DNA from: Gymnothorax reevesii
Lineage: Eukaryota > Chordata > Actinopteri > Anguilliformes > Muraenidae
NCBI GenBank assembly: GCA_029721435.1
Contig: CM056573.1
Coordinates: 6,485,001 to 6,549,000 of the forward strand
Length of the DNA stretch: 64,000 nucleotides
Reading direction: 5' to 3'
Position 1 is the stretch's first letter. The number at the start of each line of letters is the position of its first letter. The notes under the pieces are model-generated. The model had not been told where the DNA came from and made no database searches. It was given only the letters and a program-made list of their open reading frames with translations. Shown here in pieces: positions 22,935-34,600 of this stretch. The position numbers were made by a program, and so were the translations under genes.

Positions 22935-23705
22935 AAAAAAAGCCAAGGTACTGGACTGGAGGGGTCATCACACGGCCCTGATCTCAGTCCAAAGGAATAT
23001 TTGTGAGCAGAACTGGAGAAGCATGTGAGAGCAAAGAGGCCTACAAACTGGACTCGGTTACATCGATTCTGTCAGAAGGGATGGGCCAAAATTCCAGGAA
23101 ATGTTTGTGTGAAGCTCGTGAAAAGCCACCCAAAACATCTGAGCCAAGTTGAGGGAAAGGCAATACTACCCGATACTAAGGAAGTGTTTGTAATCTCCTG
23201 ACCCAATTGGAATGTGACAAAAGAAATAAAAACTGAAATTAATCATTATCCCTACTATTGTTCTGAAATTTCACATTTTAATAACGAGAAAAGCACTCAT
23301 AGAGTGCAGACCTCCGCCAGGGGACAGCAAAACCCAAAAGCATGGCGATCGGAACTCCGGCCCATTGGAAAGACTTGAAATCTTGAACTTCGGCGTATAT
23401 CTCAACTGTACTATGGCGTAGATATGCCAAAATCTAATCACCTGTACCTTGACTTAATACCCACCTTCTCCGAAAATTTTATCAAAATCGGTGCATTACT
23501 TTGAGTTATCTATCCAGCTAACAAACAAACAAACAAACAAACAAACAGACAAATGCTGCCTAACACATAACTTCCTTGGCAGATGTAATAAAGGAGTGAT
23601 CCAAACTGACCTAAGAAAGGTAAATAATCACTAGGATTGAGTGTAAGGAATTATGAAAAAGTTTAAATGCGTTGGCTGAAGTGAATGTAAACTTCCAACG
23701 GTATG
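22935..23705 (+). pseudogene. 3' end of a second Tc1-type element, interrupted
   Basis: A frame near 22962 reads SSHGPDLSPKEY, then EKHVRAKRPTNW and WAKIPGNVCVKLV, the C-terminal part of a Tc1-type transposase with DLNP(I/T)E altered. The 3' end (gtaaacttcc near 23695) resembles Tc1-type termini. The element is split by the insertion at 23297-23595 and has lost its 5' half. Confidence 0.65.
23297..23595. mobile_element. Nested non-autonomous repeat with CTCCGCC/GGCAGATG ends
   Basis: The insert begins at gtgcagacctccgccagg and ends at ccttggcagatgtaataaa, imperfect inverted copies of one another. It carries an internal (AAAC)n run at about 23520-23545. It interrupts the Tc1 relic. The family is widespread in fish and invertebrates; class not determined. 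Confidence 0.5.
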
Positions 23706-24334
23706 TTTAAGTAAATCATTACATGCAATAGAATGCAGTTCAGACAGAGCAGAGGCTTCACATCACACAGTTAGGCAACGTGCAGCATTCGCACCTGCTG
23801 TAAATGCACAGTCTGCGTCTGGTCTAATTATCTTATTTTGGCTTCCCGGAGCTGCGAAACATATGCGTTTGAACATGGTGTGAATTTGGCTCACCAGCCA
23901 CACGTAAGAGAAGAGTAAAGGTATCATGGGGTTCATATATTTTTGGACACTGAAAATTATTTTCGTTGTCTACTTTCGCGTATCAGATTTTGTATTAACT
24001 ATGGAATATGAACTCAAATTGCAGACTTATATTTTAATGTATTTGCATACAAATCTAGGGATCGGTGTTGGAATTTAAGGGACCAAAATTAATTGGAGAA
24101 TTGGCTGCACAGCTGTTCCAAGAGCTGATGGGTGTCAATTCCTCATAACTTACTTTACAAGTAAACAGAAAAGGTCCAAAGTTAGGAATCTATTGCCATT
24201 AAATTTCAATGTGAAGTCCAAAGGGCTGTAACAGCTGGTGAAACAAGCCATTATCACGCTGAAAAATCAAAACAAACCCATCAGAGAAGTGGCGAAAAAC
24301 ATAAGGTGCTACCAAAACAACCAATTATTTAAGC
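23706..24334. other. Intronic sequence, nothing recognised
   Basis: No supported gene or repeat in this stretch. Confidence 0.4.
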
Positions 24335-25560
24335 GTCTGTTGTGATTCTGCTCTGCCTTGTCCATGTCTCCCTGATTATCTTGACTGCTCTTCTGGTTTT
24401 GGTATTTTTGCAGTGTCTGACTATTCTTTGTATTATATATTGTGATTTGGTTACCTTGATTTGTCATGTTCAGTCTTACTTTACTTTTCCATGTTTTACA
24501 TTTTGCCATATCATATTCCGGTTCATGTTTTCCATTTTACTTTGCACTTTGTCTCCCCCGTCTGGTCTCACGTCTTGTCATTACACTCAGCCCCAGTCTT
24601 GTCTTTCACTCTTTGGGTGATTTATGGGATTCTGGTTTTCAATCTTCCTTCCAATCTCGTTTACTGGCTTCACTCTTCTTTTCTATCTACTAACAATACT
24701 AACAGTTTATTATTTTCCTCTGAGATTACTAACAACAACTAACCTTGTATATAATACTAACTTACTAACGAGCACCAAGGATTTGTATTGTTGCACTTAC
24801 TAATTGATTAACAAGCTTTCAGCACTCGCCCTGTTCTAGTCTCCGCCTCTTGTCTCTCCCAGATTACCTTTGCTGCATTTTCTGAGAAAGCTCACACCTG
24901 ATCGCGCTGTCCTGTTTCTCATTATCTATGCACGTTAGAAACTCTGTGACTAGAGCCGTATGTTTGTTATAGGAATGTCTCGTGTTCCCTGTCCGCGTTG
25001 TGGCTTTGGCCAATTTCATGTGATTAGGCTCTTCCTCATGTGCCTTCCCCTTGTAATCAGTCTGACTCCCTGCACCTGTGATTCTCCCCATGTGATCGTC
25101 CCAGAAGTGTATATTAGGTGTCTTTTCACAGCCATTCTCTGTCAGATTGTTCCCTGTGCTTTTATTCTCTTGCCTTGTAATTCATTGAGTTTTTGATTCT
25201 GACTGTATTGCCTTACTTCTGATTTTTGGTTTGCCGTTTTGGATTAATTGTTGCATCTGTGTGTTTTGATCTTTTTCTGCTCGACCACGAGATCTGTTTG
25301 TTGCCCCGGTAACGATTCGGATTACGCCCATTGGATTCTGGCTTTGCTTCTCTGATATACCATTTCCTGTGAACCAGACCCATTTCTGTCTGACTACGAT
25401 TACTGTGATTGCAGCCCTGGTTTTTGATCCTATTTTTGTCCAACTGGATTTGGATTTTGGACTTTGTACTTTTGCCTTCTGCCCTGCGGGGGTCCTCCCC
25501 CTTTATTAATAAAGCAAGTTCTACTGCATTGCCTGGTTCTCAGACTGGTTCCTGATCGCA
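24335..25560 (+). repeat. Dispersed ~1.2-kb repeat, plus orientation
   Basis: This is an inverted homologue of 13545-14630. It ends in a polyadenylation-like segment (attaataaagc near 25510). The two copies could pair as a ~10-kb-separated inverted repeat. No protein was recognised. Confidence 0.6.
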
Positions 25561-26017
25561 CCATTAGTGTCACCAGAGAAGGAGAGAATGTCTGGAGAAA
25601 TCGGTGTTCCAGACTGAAGGCAGTGAATTAAATGGATTCACAACAAAGTCCAAGTGTCCAATTACTTCTGAGCCCCTAAAACTGGGGAGGCAACCCATAA
25701 AAAGTTGCAAATCCAGTTTACAGCAAAACCCTTTGCCAACACTAAGCTCATCTCGTTCATTTCTTTTAAAATCCATTGTGGTGGCGTACAGAGGTGTGAA
25801 CATTTGTAAACAAGAGGCCAAGTAGGCGAACACTTGAGTGACCTCGTGCGTAGCCCCATAATCAGGACGTGCAAAGCCCTGATTATAGCTAAAAGGCTTC
25901 TGGGTAATTTCCAAATCACAATATAGATGATGGATAAATTGATAGAAGAAACGGAAGACGTAGACTCGGGACCCCTGCAGGCTGCCCAAGTAATAGTCAG
26001 ACTTGACAGCATTTTAC

Positions 26018-26130
26018 CATTAAATGGGAGAAGGCACAGAGAGTAAGAGCTGAGGTGCAGGGTGTTGGTATTCGGCTTGGTGATGGCCCGGGTGAACCTG
26101 TACCTATTGAGATTCTCCCCGCAAAACTCG
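26018..26130 (-). pseudogene. atg14: ATG14 exon encoding EFCGENL...FTRA, damaged at its end
   Basis: After an acceptor (gttcgacag) the exon reads EFCGENLNRYRFTRAITK, matching human ATG14 EFCGENLSKQKFTRAVKK, and continues PNTNTLHL. The expected LCFSQ is displaced: about 13 extra bases precede a TGTGCCTTCTCCC stretch that would encode it in another frame. The normal donor after that point is gone; the only GT nearby is ATG/GTAAAA at 26017. Loss of frame here would break the C-terminal half of ATG14. Confidence 0.8.
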
Positions 26131-26168
26131 CTGTCGAACGCAAATTACAGTAAACATACCATACATAC

Positions 26169-26188
26169 ATGCGCGCGCGCGCGCGCAC
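26169..26188. repeat. (CG)n / (CA)n simple repeat
   Basis: A short alternating GC tract followed by CA, just upstream (on the - strand) of the ATG14 exon at 26018-26130. Confidence 0.85.
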
Positions 26189-26334
26189 ACCCTCGCATGT
26201 CTGATTTACAAATTTTTATTTCCTTGATTTAAAATACTTGTGGGCTTCAAAAAACTTCACTCTGCATTCAATTCGTTTCGCATTGTTTTTACATTAACTC
26301 TATGAGCCCCTAGGTAACTAGTTTCCCAATGATG

Positions 26335-26512
26335 TAAGATATCAAAATCAAACGCTGTTGAAAACCTATCATGGGGTAATTTGTTTAAAAGAGCTCTCGA
26401 AGGGAAGCTCTTTTAAACAAGTTGCCCCATGATAGATTTTCAACAGATCAGGATAATTACATTTTTAATTCTTTGAAAATTTATTCAGCACTCTACGGGT
26501 TAGTAAACCATT
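26335..26512 (-). mobile_element. Hairpin MITE-like repeat
   Basis: Bases about 26354-26394 and 26405-26445 form an imperfect inverted repeat (ctgttgaaaacctatcatgg and its complement). Read on the - strand, the block matches the + strand at about 9745-9913, 41000-41175 and 63840-64000, including the flanking ccctcagagtgctgaa and gattttgag...cttacatc segments. It is therefore a mobile or duplicated unit present in both orientations. Confidence 0.6.
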
Positions 26513-27517
26513 GACTACTTTGCCAACTCATTTGGCAACATCAACAGCCCCTGGGAATTTTGGCGATTGGGACAAGTGTCCACATTCACAGAAAAATTAT
26601 CACAATTCCGCCCAATTCAGTGACGAGCAGAGCGCTCTTTTCAGGATCAAACTGCTCTGCTGGAGGCAAACTTGTCCATAATATCAGTCCAGAATTTCTC
26701 ACATATAGCAGCTGATGGCATTTCTCAGCTTCACCAAGGGATGATCCCAAAGTACACGGGTTTAAAGATGCCATTTATACATGTTCACTTTCGGCTCCGC
26801 AGCACCACACCATATGTACCTGATCTCTGAACTACGCACACTGCACGGTGGATTATTGCTGATGTCAGCAGCTATTTCTACAAGTGCAAAACTGTATGGT
26901 GTTACAATGGGGACATAATGGCCTAATATCAGTATGATAATGGTAGAAGCCCTGCCAGGGTAGCAAATCCCATTCAGGACATTCTTTGCAGTCAACTGCG
27001 GTTGACAGGGGCTTGAAATGTATGAAAAGTGCATAAAATGACAGATATTGCAAATCCGATTATTGAAAAAAAATAAAACTGTATTTTCAACTTGCAATAA
27101 AATCTGAATGGGACAGAACACCATCCAAGAATTTTAATATGTTTTTTCAACACTTAAGATCTGTGTACAGACCAAATTTGGTGATCCTAGGACCTGTCTC
27201 ACATCTTCATTTTTGGCCCCAAAATTGAGCAAAAATGGCAAAATTTGAAATTTGAAGGGTCAATAATAGACAAAGTATGATAGTTACTTGCTCCATGAAC
27301 TACAGAGTGGTAGTCAGGGTGTCTAACAATATATGGCAGCAATTTGAACTATGTAAGTAAAATATAACAGGCCAAAAGAGACCAACAAAATCGTTCTCAG
27401 ATAAAGTAAAAATTTCTTTTTTTTTCATTTTGTAGCAGCCAAAATAACTGGTTAAAATTTGAAAAAATTCTGAGACATCAACTTTTTTACTTTTGAGAAA
27501 ATTGATTGATTTGACAT
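26513..27517. other. ATG14 intron left of duplicate A
   Basis: At 26530-26625 this region shares caacagcccctgggaatttt and following sequence, in direct orientation, with 49540-49665. The rest is AT-rich and unassigned. Confidence 0.45.
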
Positions 27518-30500
27518 GGAATGACCCAGGTGGAAATTATGGGCAATTAGCAAGACACCCCCAATAAAGGAGTGGTTTTGCAGGTGGTGACCACAGACCA
27601 CTTCTCAGTTCCTATGCTTTCTAGCTGATGTTTTAGTCACTTTTGATTGCTGGCGGTGCTTTCACTCTAGTGGTAGCATGAAACGAACTCTACAACCCAC
27701 ACAAGTGGCTCAGGTAGTGCAGCTCATCCAGGATGGCACATCAATGTGAGCTGTGGCAGGAAGGTTTGCTGTTTCTGTGCATTGAGGCGCGACCAGGAAA
27801 CAGGCCAGTACATCAGGAGATGTGGAGGAGGCCGTAGGAGGGCAACAACCCAGCAGCAGGACCACTACCTCCGCCTTTGTGCAAGGAGGAACAGGAGGAG
27901 CACTGCCAGAGCCCTGCAAAATGACCTCCAGCAGGCCACAAATGTGCATGTGTCTGTTCAAACCTGTCAAACCGACTCCATGAGGATGGTATGAGGACCC
28001 GACGTCCACAGGTGGGGGTTGTGCTTACAGCCTAACACCGTGCAGGGGTGCCTTTCCCAAAAGTGTAGTTGCTAAGTAAGTTAGCAACTTACATAGTTTG
28101 AACTATGTAGTTGCACCGCCAGTGTGTCCCAAAACCATCGTTCGAACTATCAAGGTAACTTACGTAGTGCGAACCATCGTTAAACGACGCAGGTGTTCCC
28201 CAAAACCGCAGTTCGAACGCAGTTTGCACTGTCGTTAAGTTGTGTAGTTCTAACTTCTGCTCCCCAGCTGTAGTTAGAAGCTAAGTTCCAGGTGATTGCG
28301 TCGGAAAATGCAGTACACAACAGGTAAACATAAGGTCAGTAGCTTAAAATGTTCGATGATCTTGCTGTACAAACATGTATAACATCAGCGCAGTGATTTA
28401 AAAATGTTGCTACTCGGGAAAAACACTTTTTGTGAGTGGGCCTATGGTTGGATCTCTCGAATTATCTCTTGTAGCCTTCGCATGCGTTAGCAAAGAAACT
28501 TTAATGTTCGGCAACGATTAACTATGCTAGTCTAGTAATTCAACACTTGTTTTTTCCCGCTGTCATTAGTGCGGGAGATGGTTAATTAGCCTGCTTTACG
28601 GGATCATGGTTCAAGACGGTAGTATTGTTGAGTAAATCTGTAAAGCTTGTGACTTCGTGTTGCTTGTCAGAGGAAGAACATATGATCTCGCTGTTCACCT
28701 TAATGTATTTTTATGTATCGATAGGAGAGGATGTTGTTTGCCCACTTGCAACTGTGAGCATTGTAGAAATATATATGAGACAGTGGATGGGAAAGTTGAT
28801 AAAAAGAAAGGGGGTGGGGGAGACGGAGGTCTTTTTGCATAACACTTGTCATTCCTTGTGGTCTGTGGGATGCACGGTCATCCTCAGCATCCTTTACAGA
28901 GAGAGCCTGATCTTCAGGGAGCTGGACATTTGTTGTGACTGCCATGCTGTGCAGGACGTAGACGAACTGCAAGTCTGAGAGGATTCTGGAGACTCAGGGG
29001 AAAGAGTGGCCCTGAGACACAGAAGGCCATGCCAGAGGGGGCCCAATGTGGAGTGGCCCAGTAAGAGGATGGCCAATGTTGAGGGGTCCTGCGTGTGGGT
29101 GCCCAATGTTGGGGAGGCCCTGGGAATCAAACTGCAAGGGCAACAGGCGTAAATGGGCTTAGAGGAAGTGGGCAGAGGGGGGAATTGTGCACCACAGATA
29201 CCTTTACCCCTGGGACTCCCACCAGCACCTCTGGGCTTAGCATGGACAAAACTCTCCTCAGGAGTAAGAGGAGTCTGACAGACCGGAGCTCCCACACCAG
29301 TCCTCTGTAGTGCACTCCTTAGAGCTGCTGCTCTCCTTAGTAATGTCTAGCTGGCAATCCCTCCATCACCCCTCTCATATCCACTGCACTGCATTTCCAT
29401 CCGTGGCCCTCAGAATATATTTTTTCTGTGGTCTTATGCCATTTTTTGTTCTTTGAGTCAATGGAATAATTTTTAAGTTAGGAAAAAGAAATAAAAATGT
29501 TTACTTTTTATATTCCATTTTTGTCTATGTGTGTGTATTTCTACGCCCATAAATAAGGTGGGTGACCTTAAATTAATATTTACTACAAATATCAAAAGAG
29601 ACAACGTGACACACAAATCATCTAAATTTAATGATCACTTGTTCATCTGAGCACACGTTACCAAGAATAAAAAGACAGCGTGGGGAAAAAAAAAGAAAAA
29701 GCTATCTTTGGCTGTGGGAGTCGAACCCTCAGTCTATTAAGTTTGCGCTATTACATGTGGTTGAATTTATCCGCAACACCACAAAATTTGCATCATATTG
29801 GGAAGCTTAGTATTTAAATATAACTGTTAAGAATGTTAATAATTAATGAATCTTAAAATGTTGTATTCGCTGGTGAAGCTCATCTCGTTAAATGCACTGA
29901 AATATATTATACAAAATAATATGCCAAAAAGACAAATCAGTATTGTAATATCGATCACAACTGCCGTATTTAGGCACAAATACCAAGTTTTCAAGCTTCC
30001 CGGGGTGAAAATCAGATCGGAATGCTCCTGGTAACATTGTTGTTCGAGCGACAATCGCTCAAACTATCATGGTTCAAACTAACGTCGTTCAAACCAACAC
30101 GGTTCAGACTACTGTGGTGCGAACAAGGTACGAAGGTTTTGGGAAACCATCGTTCCTCTGATGTTCGTTAGTTTAACGATGCATCGTACCATGTTAGTTC
30201 AAAGCTAACTTCCGTCGTTGTTCGGATGAAAGCAGGTTCACACTGAGCACATGTGACAGACGTGACAGAGTCTGGAGACGCCGTGGAGAACATTCTGCTG
30301 CTTGCATCCTCCAGCATGACCGGTTTGGCAATGGGTAAGTAATGGTGTAGGGTGGCATTTCTTTGGGGGGTTGTACATCCCTCCATGTGCTCGCCAGAGG
30401 TAGCCTGACTGCCATTAGGTACCGAGATGAGATCCTCAGACACCTTGTGAGACCATATGCTGGTGTGGTTTGCCCTTGGTTCCTCCTAATGCAACCCAAT

Positions 30501-31045
30501 GCTAGACCTCATGTGCCTGACAATGTCAGCAGTTCCTGCAAGACGAAGGCATTGATGCTATGGACTGGCCCGCCCGTTCCCCAGACCTGAATCCAATGTA
30601 GCACATCTGGGACATCATGTCTCGCTCCATCCACCAATGCCACGTTGCACCACAGACTGTCCAGGAGTTGGCGGATGCTTTAGTCCAAGTCTGGGAGGAG
30701 ATCCCTCAGGAGACCATCCGCCACCTTATCAGAACATGCCCAGGCGTTGTAGGGAGGTTATATGGGCTCGTGGAGGCCACACAACTGAGCCTCATTTTGA
30801 CTTGTTTTAAGGACATTACATCAAAGTTGGATCAGCCTGTAGTGTGTTTTTTTTTTCCACTTTAATTTTGAGTGTGAATCCAAATCTAGACCTACATGGG
30901 TTAATAAATTTGATTTCCATTGATAATTTTTGTGTGATTTTGTTGTCAGCACATTCAACTATTTGAAGAACAAAGTATTTAATAAGAATATTTCATTCAT
31001 TTAAATCTAGGATGTGTTATTTTAGTGTTCCCTTTATTTACTTTT
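27518..31045 (+). mobile_element. Tc1-type transposon A, inactive, with nested insertion
   Basis: Similar to 52473-53885 with both 5' and 3' transposase segments. The left terminal region is missing. The catalytic residues are lost: the second Asp is replaced (QPNARPH instead of QDN) and the third position, normally Glu in DLNPIE, is an amber stop (aatccaatgtag near 30597). A 2.18-kb insertion starts at 28047 and ends at the first catalytic Asp codon. Confidence 0.85.
28047..30224. mobile_element. 2.18-kb insertion inside Tc1-A, possibly PIF/Harbinger-like
   Basis: The insert begins ggtgcctttcccaaaagtg and carries subterminal motifs (tcccaaaaccatcgttcg, ccatcgttaaacg) that recur in inverted form near its right end (gttttgggaaaccatcgttc, gtttaacgatgcatcg). 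Such ends are typical of fish Harbinger-type elements. It replaces about 67 bp that duplicate B keeps. Frames at 28625-28978 (+) and 28894-29295 (-) are open but not recognised, so it is probably non-autonomous. Confidence 0.5.
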
Positions 31046-32420
31046 TTAGGAGTTGTACATACAGGGACATTCCCCCTTTGTCCTCTCCAGGGGATTCCGC
31101 TTTTGAACCCAAGCCAATTCATTCACAGGAGTCCTGAATCCCAAAAAACAGATGCCAGGCCGCAAGGGAAAGCGACAAGTAATCTGCTGCAATAAGTGTC
31201 CTAACTGAATGCGACGCGACCGAGAGTCCAACAATCGCGTCACATGTCCACACTGAATCCGTTGAATATGTGCGTCTGTTGTCATGGAAACACATCAGCT
31301 GTGGGCTCGACATCAGACTGGAGGATACGTAACTACTCGGTTAAAAGATGGGCGAGTACTTGCTTCCTATGTTTGTACTTTCTAAACAGAAAACAAGTTT
31401 GATATTAGGCTAATTAATTTTTAATACCAAAGACTGTAAGCTCCTGGGCGGACTCCCTCCAGCCAGCTTCCACCTTATTGACGTTTTTGTTGTGAAATAA
31501 GGAGGTATCATACAGATGGCTCCTCATTTCAACCAAATTGGCTGCCCCTCATCCATGGTGCTGTCAACGCAACGCAAGCCAAAGTTAAAATAGAAACGGG
31601 CGTCCGGCTCTAAACGCTGCATAGCAGCTGTGTGGCTTTGCATCCAGTTAGGACAGGGTGTAATGTGAGCGACGCTATTTTGCCCCATCTTGCAGGCACC
31701 TTCGTGTTCCACTGAGCGTGGAATGTTAGCTCAGAGTGACAGCCACCTTGGTGTTTATGGAAACACCATGGCAACGTGATGACGTCATAGAAGTGCATGT
31801 GATGGCATAATAATGCTGCACGAAGTTACATAGAACTCGTGAATCCCCACAGGCAGAGTGCTAGTATACACATATGAATTTATATGTATGCTTTGAGTAT
31901 TAAGATCGGAAAAACTTAATTCTGAAGTGTTCATACCTACTTGTTACATTCATTTATACAGGATAATACTGCGTGTTGCCCCAACTGGGATGAAGAAGTC
32001 TCAAAACTAAAGAATGTAAGTGAAACCGCCCGCGCCAGTTTCAGTTTCTGCTAATCATAATTAACAATAAACGAAGCCTTTTTTCGAGGTAATTAAATGG
32101 CTCCTTTTTGCCAGTAATTTAAACTGTAATTTTACGAAAGACCTAAGTTTACCGCGGAGTTCAGTGCATGTTATGCCTAAACCGCGGTTAAATGCGGGCA
32201 GGACTCCACTTACAGTTAAAATGATGAGGAGACAATGTCAGGGCTTGAATTTCGCGGCGGCCTGTTTGCCGTGCTGCCCACCTATAAAAGCCCCAGTTCA
32301 CGGCAGTAGATGCCGCGCTCTTTCCCCGCATTGCCGTAAGAGCCCCTCTTCCAAAACACCTACCCAAAATAAATCACACAGCATTTCCCGTTTTTACCAG
32401 ATACGGTTTATCAGCCGTAA
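31046..32420. other. Noncoding part of duplicate A
   Basis: Nearly identical to 53886-55251; short frames are open in both but show no homology I recognise. Confidence 0.5.
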
Positions 32421-32967
32421 CAAAGGGAAGCCAAAACCTCGCCCTTCAAAGTTTAATGACTTCAACATTTCGCAGTTTTTTTTCTTGATCAGCAGTTGCT
32501 CATACGAATTGATAGGACAGTCTTATTTATTTCCTACAGCAAATGATGACGCAAATTATAAATAGGCCAACGTCTTTATAAACTAGTTTGCGAATCTTCT
32601 TTCGTAAGAAGCCACGACAGTCCGTTTTCTACAATCTTAACATAGAAGTAAAGAATGCGATGATGCACAGGGTTATGAGCCTCACTAATCGATTTGGGAA
32701 TCAATGCCGTTTCATGCGGTACTTGGCGGAATTTGTAAAGACGTAGGCCAATGGGAATTTATGTCATAATTTATGTGTGAAAGAAAATCCCTCATAATTT
32801 CGTGGTGCAATGTATAGCAATGCTATAGAAAATGAATTTTGACTTAGAATGACTCAATTGATTGTCCGTATAACAATTCATGTGAGCGACTGATGATCAA
32901 GAAAAGTAAACTCCGAAAGGTTAAAGTCATTAAGCTTCGAAGGGCGAGGTTTTGGCTTCCCTTTGTG
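32421..32967. mobile_element. Inverted-repeat element with ~80-bp arms
   Basis: Arms at 32421-32503 and 32884-32967 are imperfect inverted copies (caaagggaagccaaaacctc against gaggttttggcttccctttg), enclosing ~380 bp of AT-rich DNA. The same structure lies at 55252-55797 in duplicate B. Outer termini and target duplications were not resolved. Confidence 0.6.
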
Positions 32968-33770
32968 ACGTCCCACGAACCGCCACTGGTATTTACAGCT
33001 GTCATTTTAGCCGTTTTCTTGCGATCGTGGGCGCGGAATTATACTTGAATAATTGATGTATCTCCTCTATTTTTAACTCCGATCACGATGCCGACCGGTG
33101 AAAGGAACAAAAAAAGAAAAAATGCCGAATTACAGTCGGCAGCCGCAAAGTGTGGCAAATTTACGAAGTTATGGAGGTAATGAAATTCTCTTAGGTTGCG
33201 TGTTGTGTGTTGATGAAGCTTGGGAAGTGGTCTTAATAGCCAGTATCTTGCGCTGCTGTCAGTGTGAGTGTTGGAATGACAGGAGAAAGACCGAATTTCG
33301 CGGGTGGCAGAAGATGGACAAAATGGCTAAATATGATTATTTTTTCAGTGACCCGGCGTTTGATTGGAATGTCCTTTGCTTGTATTCGCATTATCGCCAT
33401 GCCCAAACGATGTCCCAGAGCACTAAAACTTTTCTAGGCGGTGGACCAAGCCTCTGTGGTTGTGACTTAACTGTTCAGCACTTCTCCTAGAAGTATTTCA
33501 TGTCAGCATACAGTCTGCGGAGTTGATCTAAAATTAACCAAATAAAATTGATATTCGGGGGTTATGTCCCTCATGAGGGTCACAGGGCTGTAGTTGGGTG
33601 GGTAGGGTGGTCTTTCCCTCTCCGCTTAGTCTTTGGTAAAGGTGCACGGTGCCTTTCGCCACTCAGGGCAGTCCTTTGGGTCAGTCGCATTTCCCTGGTG
33701 TCCTCCGCTTGTTGGTCGGTCCTGGAGGTGCTCAATGGCAGTAGCTGCGACTGTGGCTACTGCTGTCCCA
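32968..33770 (+). other. Diverged upstream region of the FBXO34 fragment
   Basis: Phrases near 33372-33450 (gtcctttgcttgta, gatgtcccag) and 33680 (cagtcctttggg) are diverged versions of the array promoter region. The CRE-TATA block itself is not recognisable. An open 130-codon frame (33098-33490) recurs in duplicate B but lacks known homology. Confidence 0.45.
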
Positions 33771-34216
33771 GGGTCTGCTCTGGGGCCAATGTTGTGCATT
33801 TTTATTTGTGCTTTACTGAGGGCTTTCATATCTGTACATGTGTACATGTGTGTGTGCGTGTGTGTGTGTGTGTGTGTGCCTGCCTGTAAATTACTCTTAT
33901 TGTGGAAATATGAGTGGTGCGAGGAAAAGAAATTGGAAGACCTCAGTGCTGAAGGTACATTAGTCACAAAATGTCCATTTTGAGAAAACTGAGGCAGCGA
34001 ACTCGTGTAACTGTAAAAGACGTTTTCCCTTGGTTACTTCATAGTGTGAGAAAATGTGACTTAAGTACTTTTAGCGCTCAACTCCTGTATTGTTTTTTAC
34101 ATTATTTTTAAGGCCAAATTTATTTTTCACTTGGATGTGTAACTGTAACTGCGAATCATGTGGAGTGTTTATGCATATTACTGACTTTTTTATTTCTGTC
34201 TTTTAGGTTTTCAACT

Positions 34217-34600
34217 ATGCACCTGAAGCCATATCCCAAATTCCAGAAGGAGCTGAAGTTGGAGTCGAATGCGGACGGCATGTGCGACAACGCTGACAGG
34301 CAGCTGGATATCTGGGCCGTCATCAAGCCTGGAAACACCAAGAAGAAGATTGGCATCTTCACTGGGCAGCAGTGTGGCCAGTCTAGCGCCCTGGCCAACC
34401 TCAGCACTGAAGGCATCAGAGCAGATGTAGGTCCCGCCAACCCACGGATGGTCTCCATGAAGGCCAAAGGCTGCTCGGAGGTCGAGGAGTCCACGGCCAC
34501 GCGCAGGAAAGGCTCTGCCGAGCCAGACAAGAGGTGCTGCCCCGAGCGTAATAATATAAAAATAAGTGAGATCGCGTCAGCTTCTTCTAGAAAATATTAA
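34217..34600 (+). pseudogene. fbxo34: FBXO34-like fragment in duplicate A (127 codons)
   Basis: First-exon sequence with donor at 33954/33955, a 252-bp intron and acceptor before 34207 are kept. The frame begins MHLKPYPKFQKELK and keeps DIWAVIKPGNTKKK, but FBXO34 homology stops abruptly after CCPER at about base 34549. It runs into 16 unrelated codons and a stop. The LSVVEMVAY motif, repeats and F-box are all absent. The usual CRE-TATA promoter is not seen upstream. It is most likely a truncated pseudogene that was already broken before blocks A and B duplicated, because B has the same break. Confidence 0.8.

Noticed and set aside
25570..26012. Two ~120-139-codon minus frames next to the ATG14 exon
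   Set aside because: They start inside or after the damaged exon and do not match ATG14 or another protein; treated as intronic read-through.
26640..26720. Second degenerate copy of the ATG14 CYATQ exon (ISAAICEKF-like translation)
   Set aside because: The resemblance is limited to a few residues and is not convincing without an alignment.
29715..29775. Possible tRNA on the - strand (gggttcgactccc box B)
   Set aside because: The T-arm-like motif is present, but no acceptor, D-arm or anticodon stem could be drawn; it lies inside the nested insertion.
33098..33490. 130-codon frame kept in both segmental duplicates
   Set aside because: The blocks are nearly identical at DNA level, so an open frame is not evidence of selection; part of it is a diverged promoter region.
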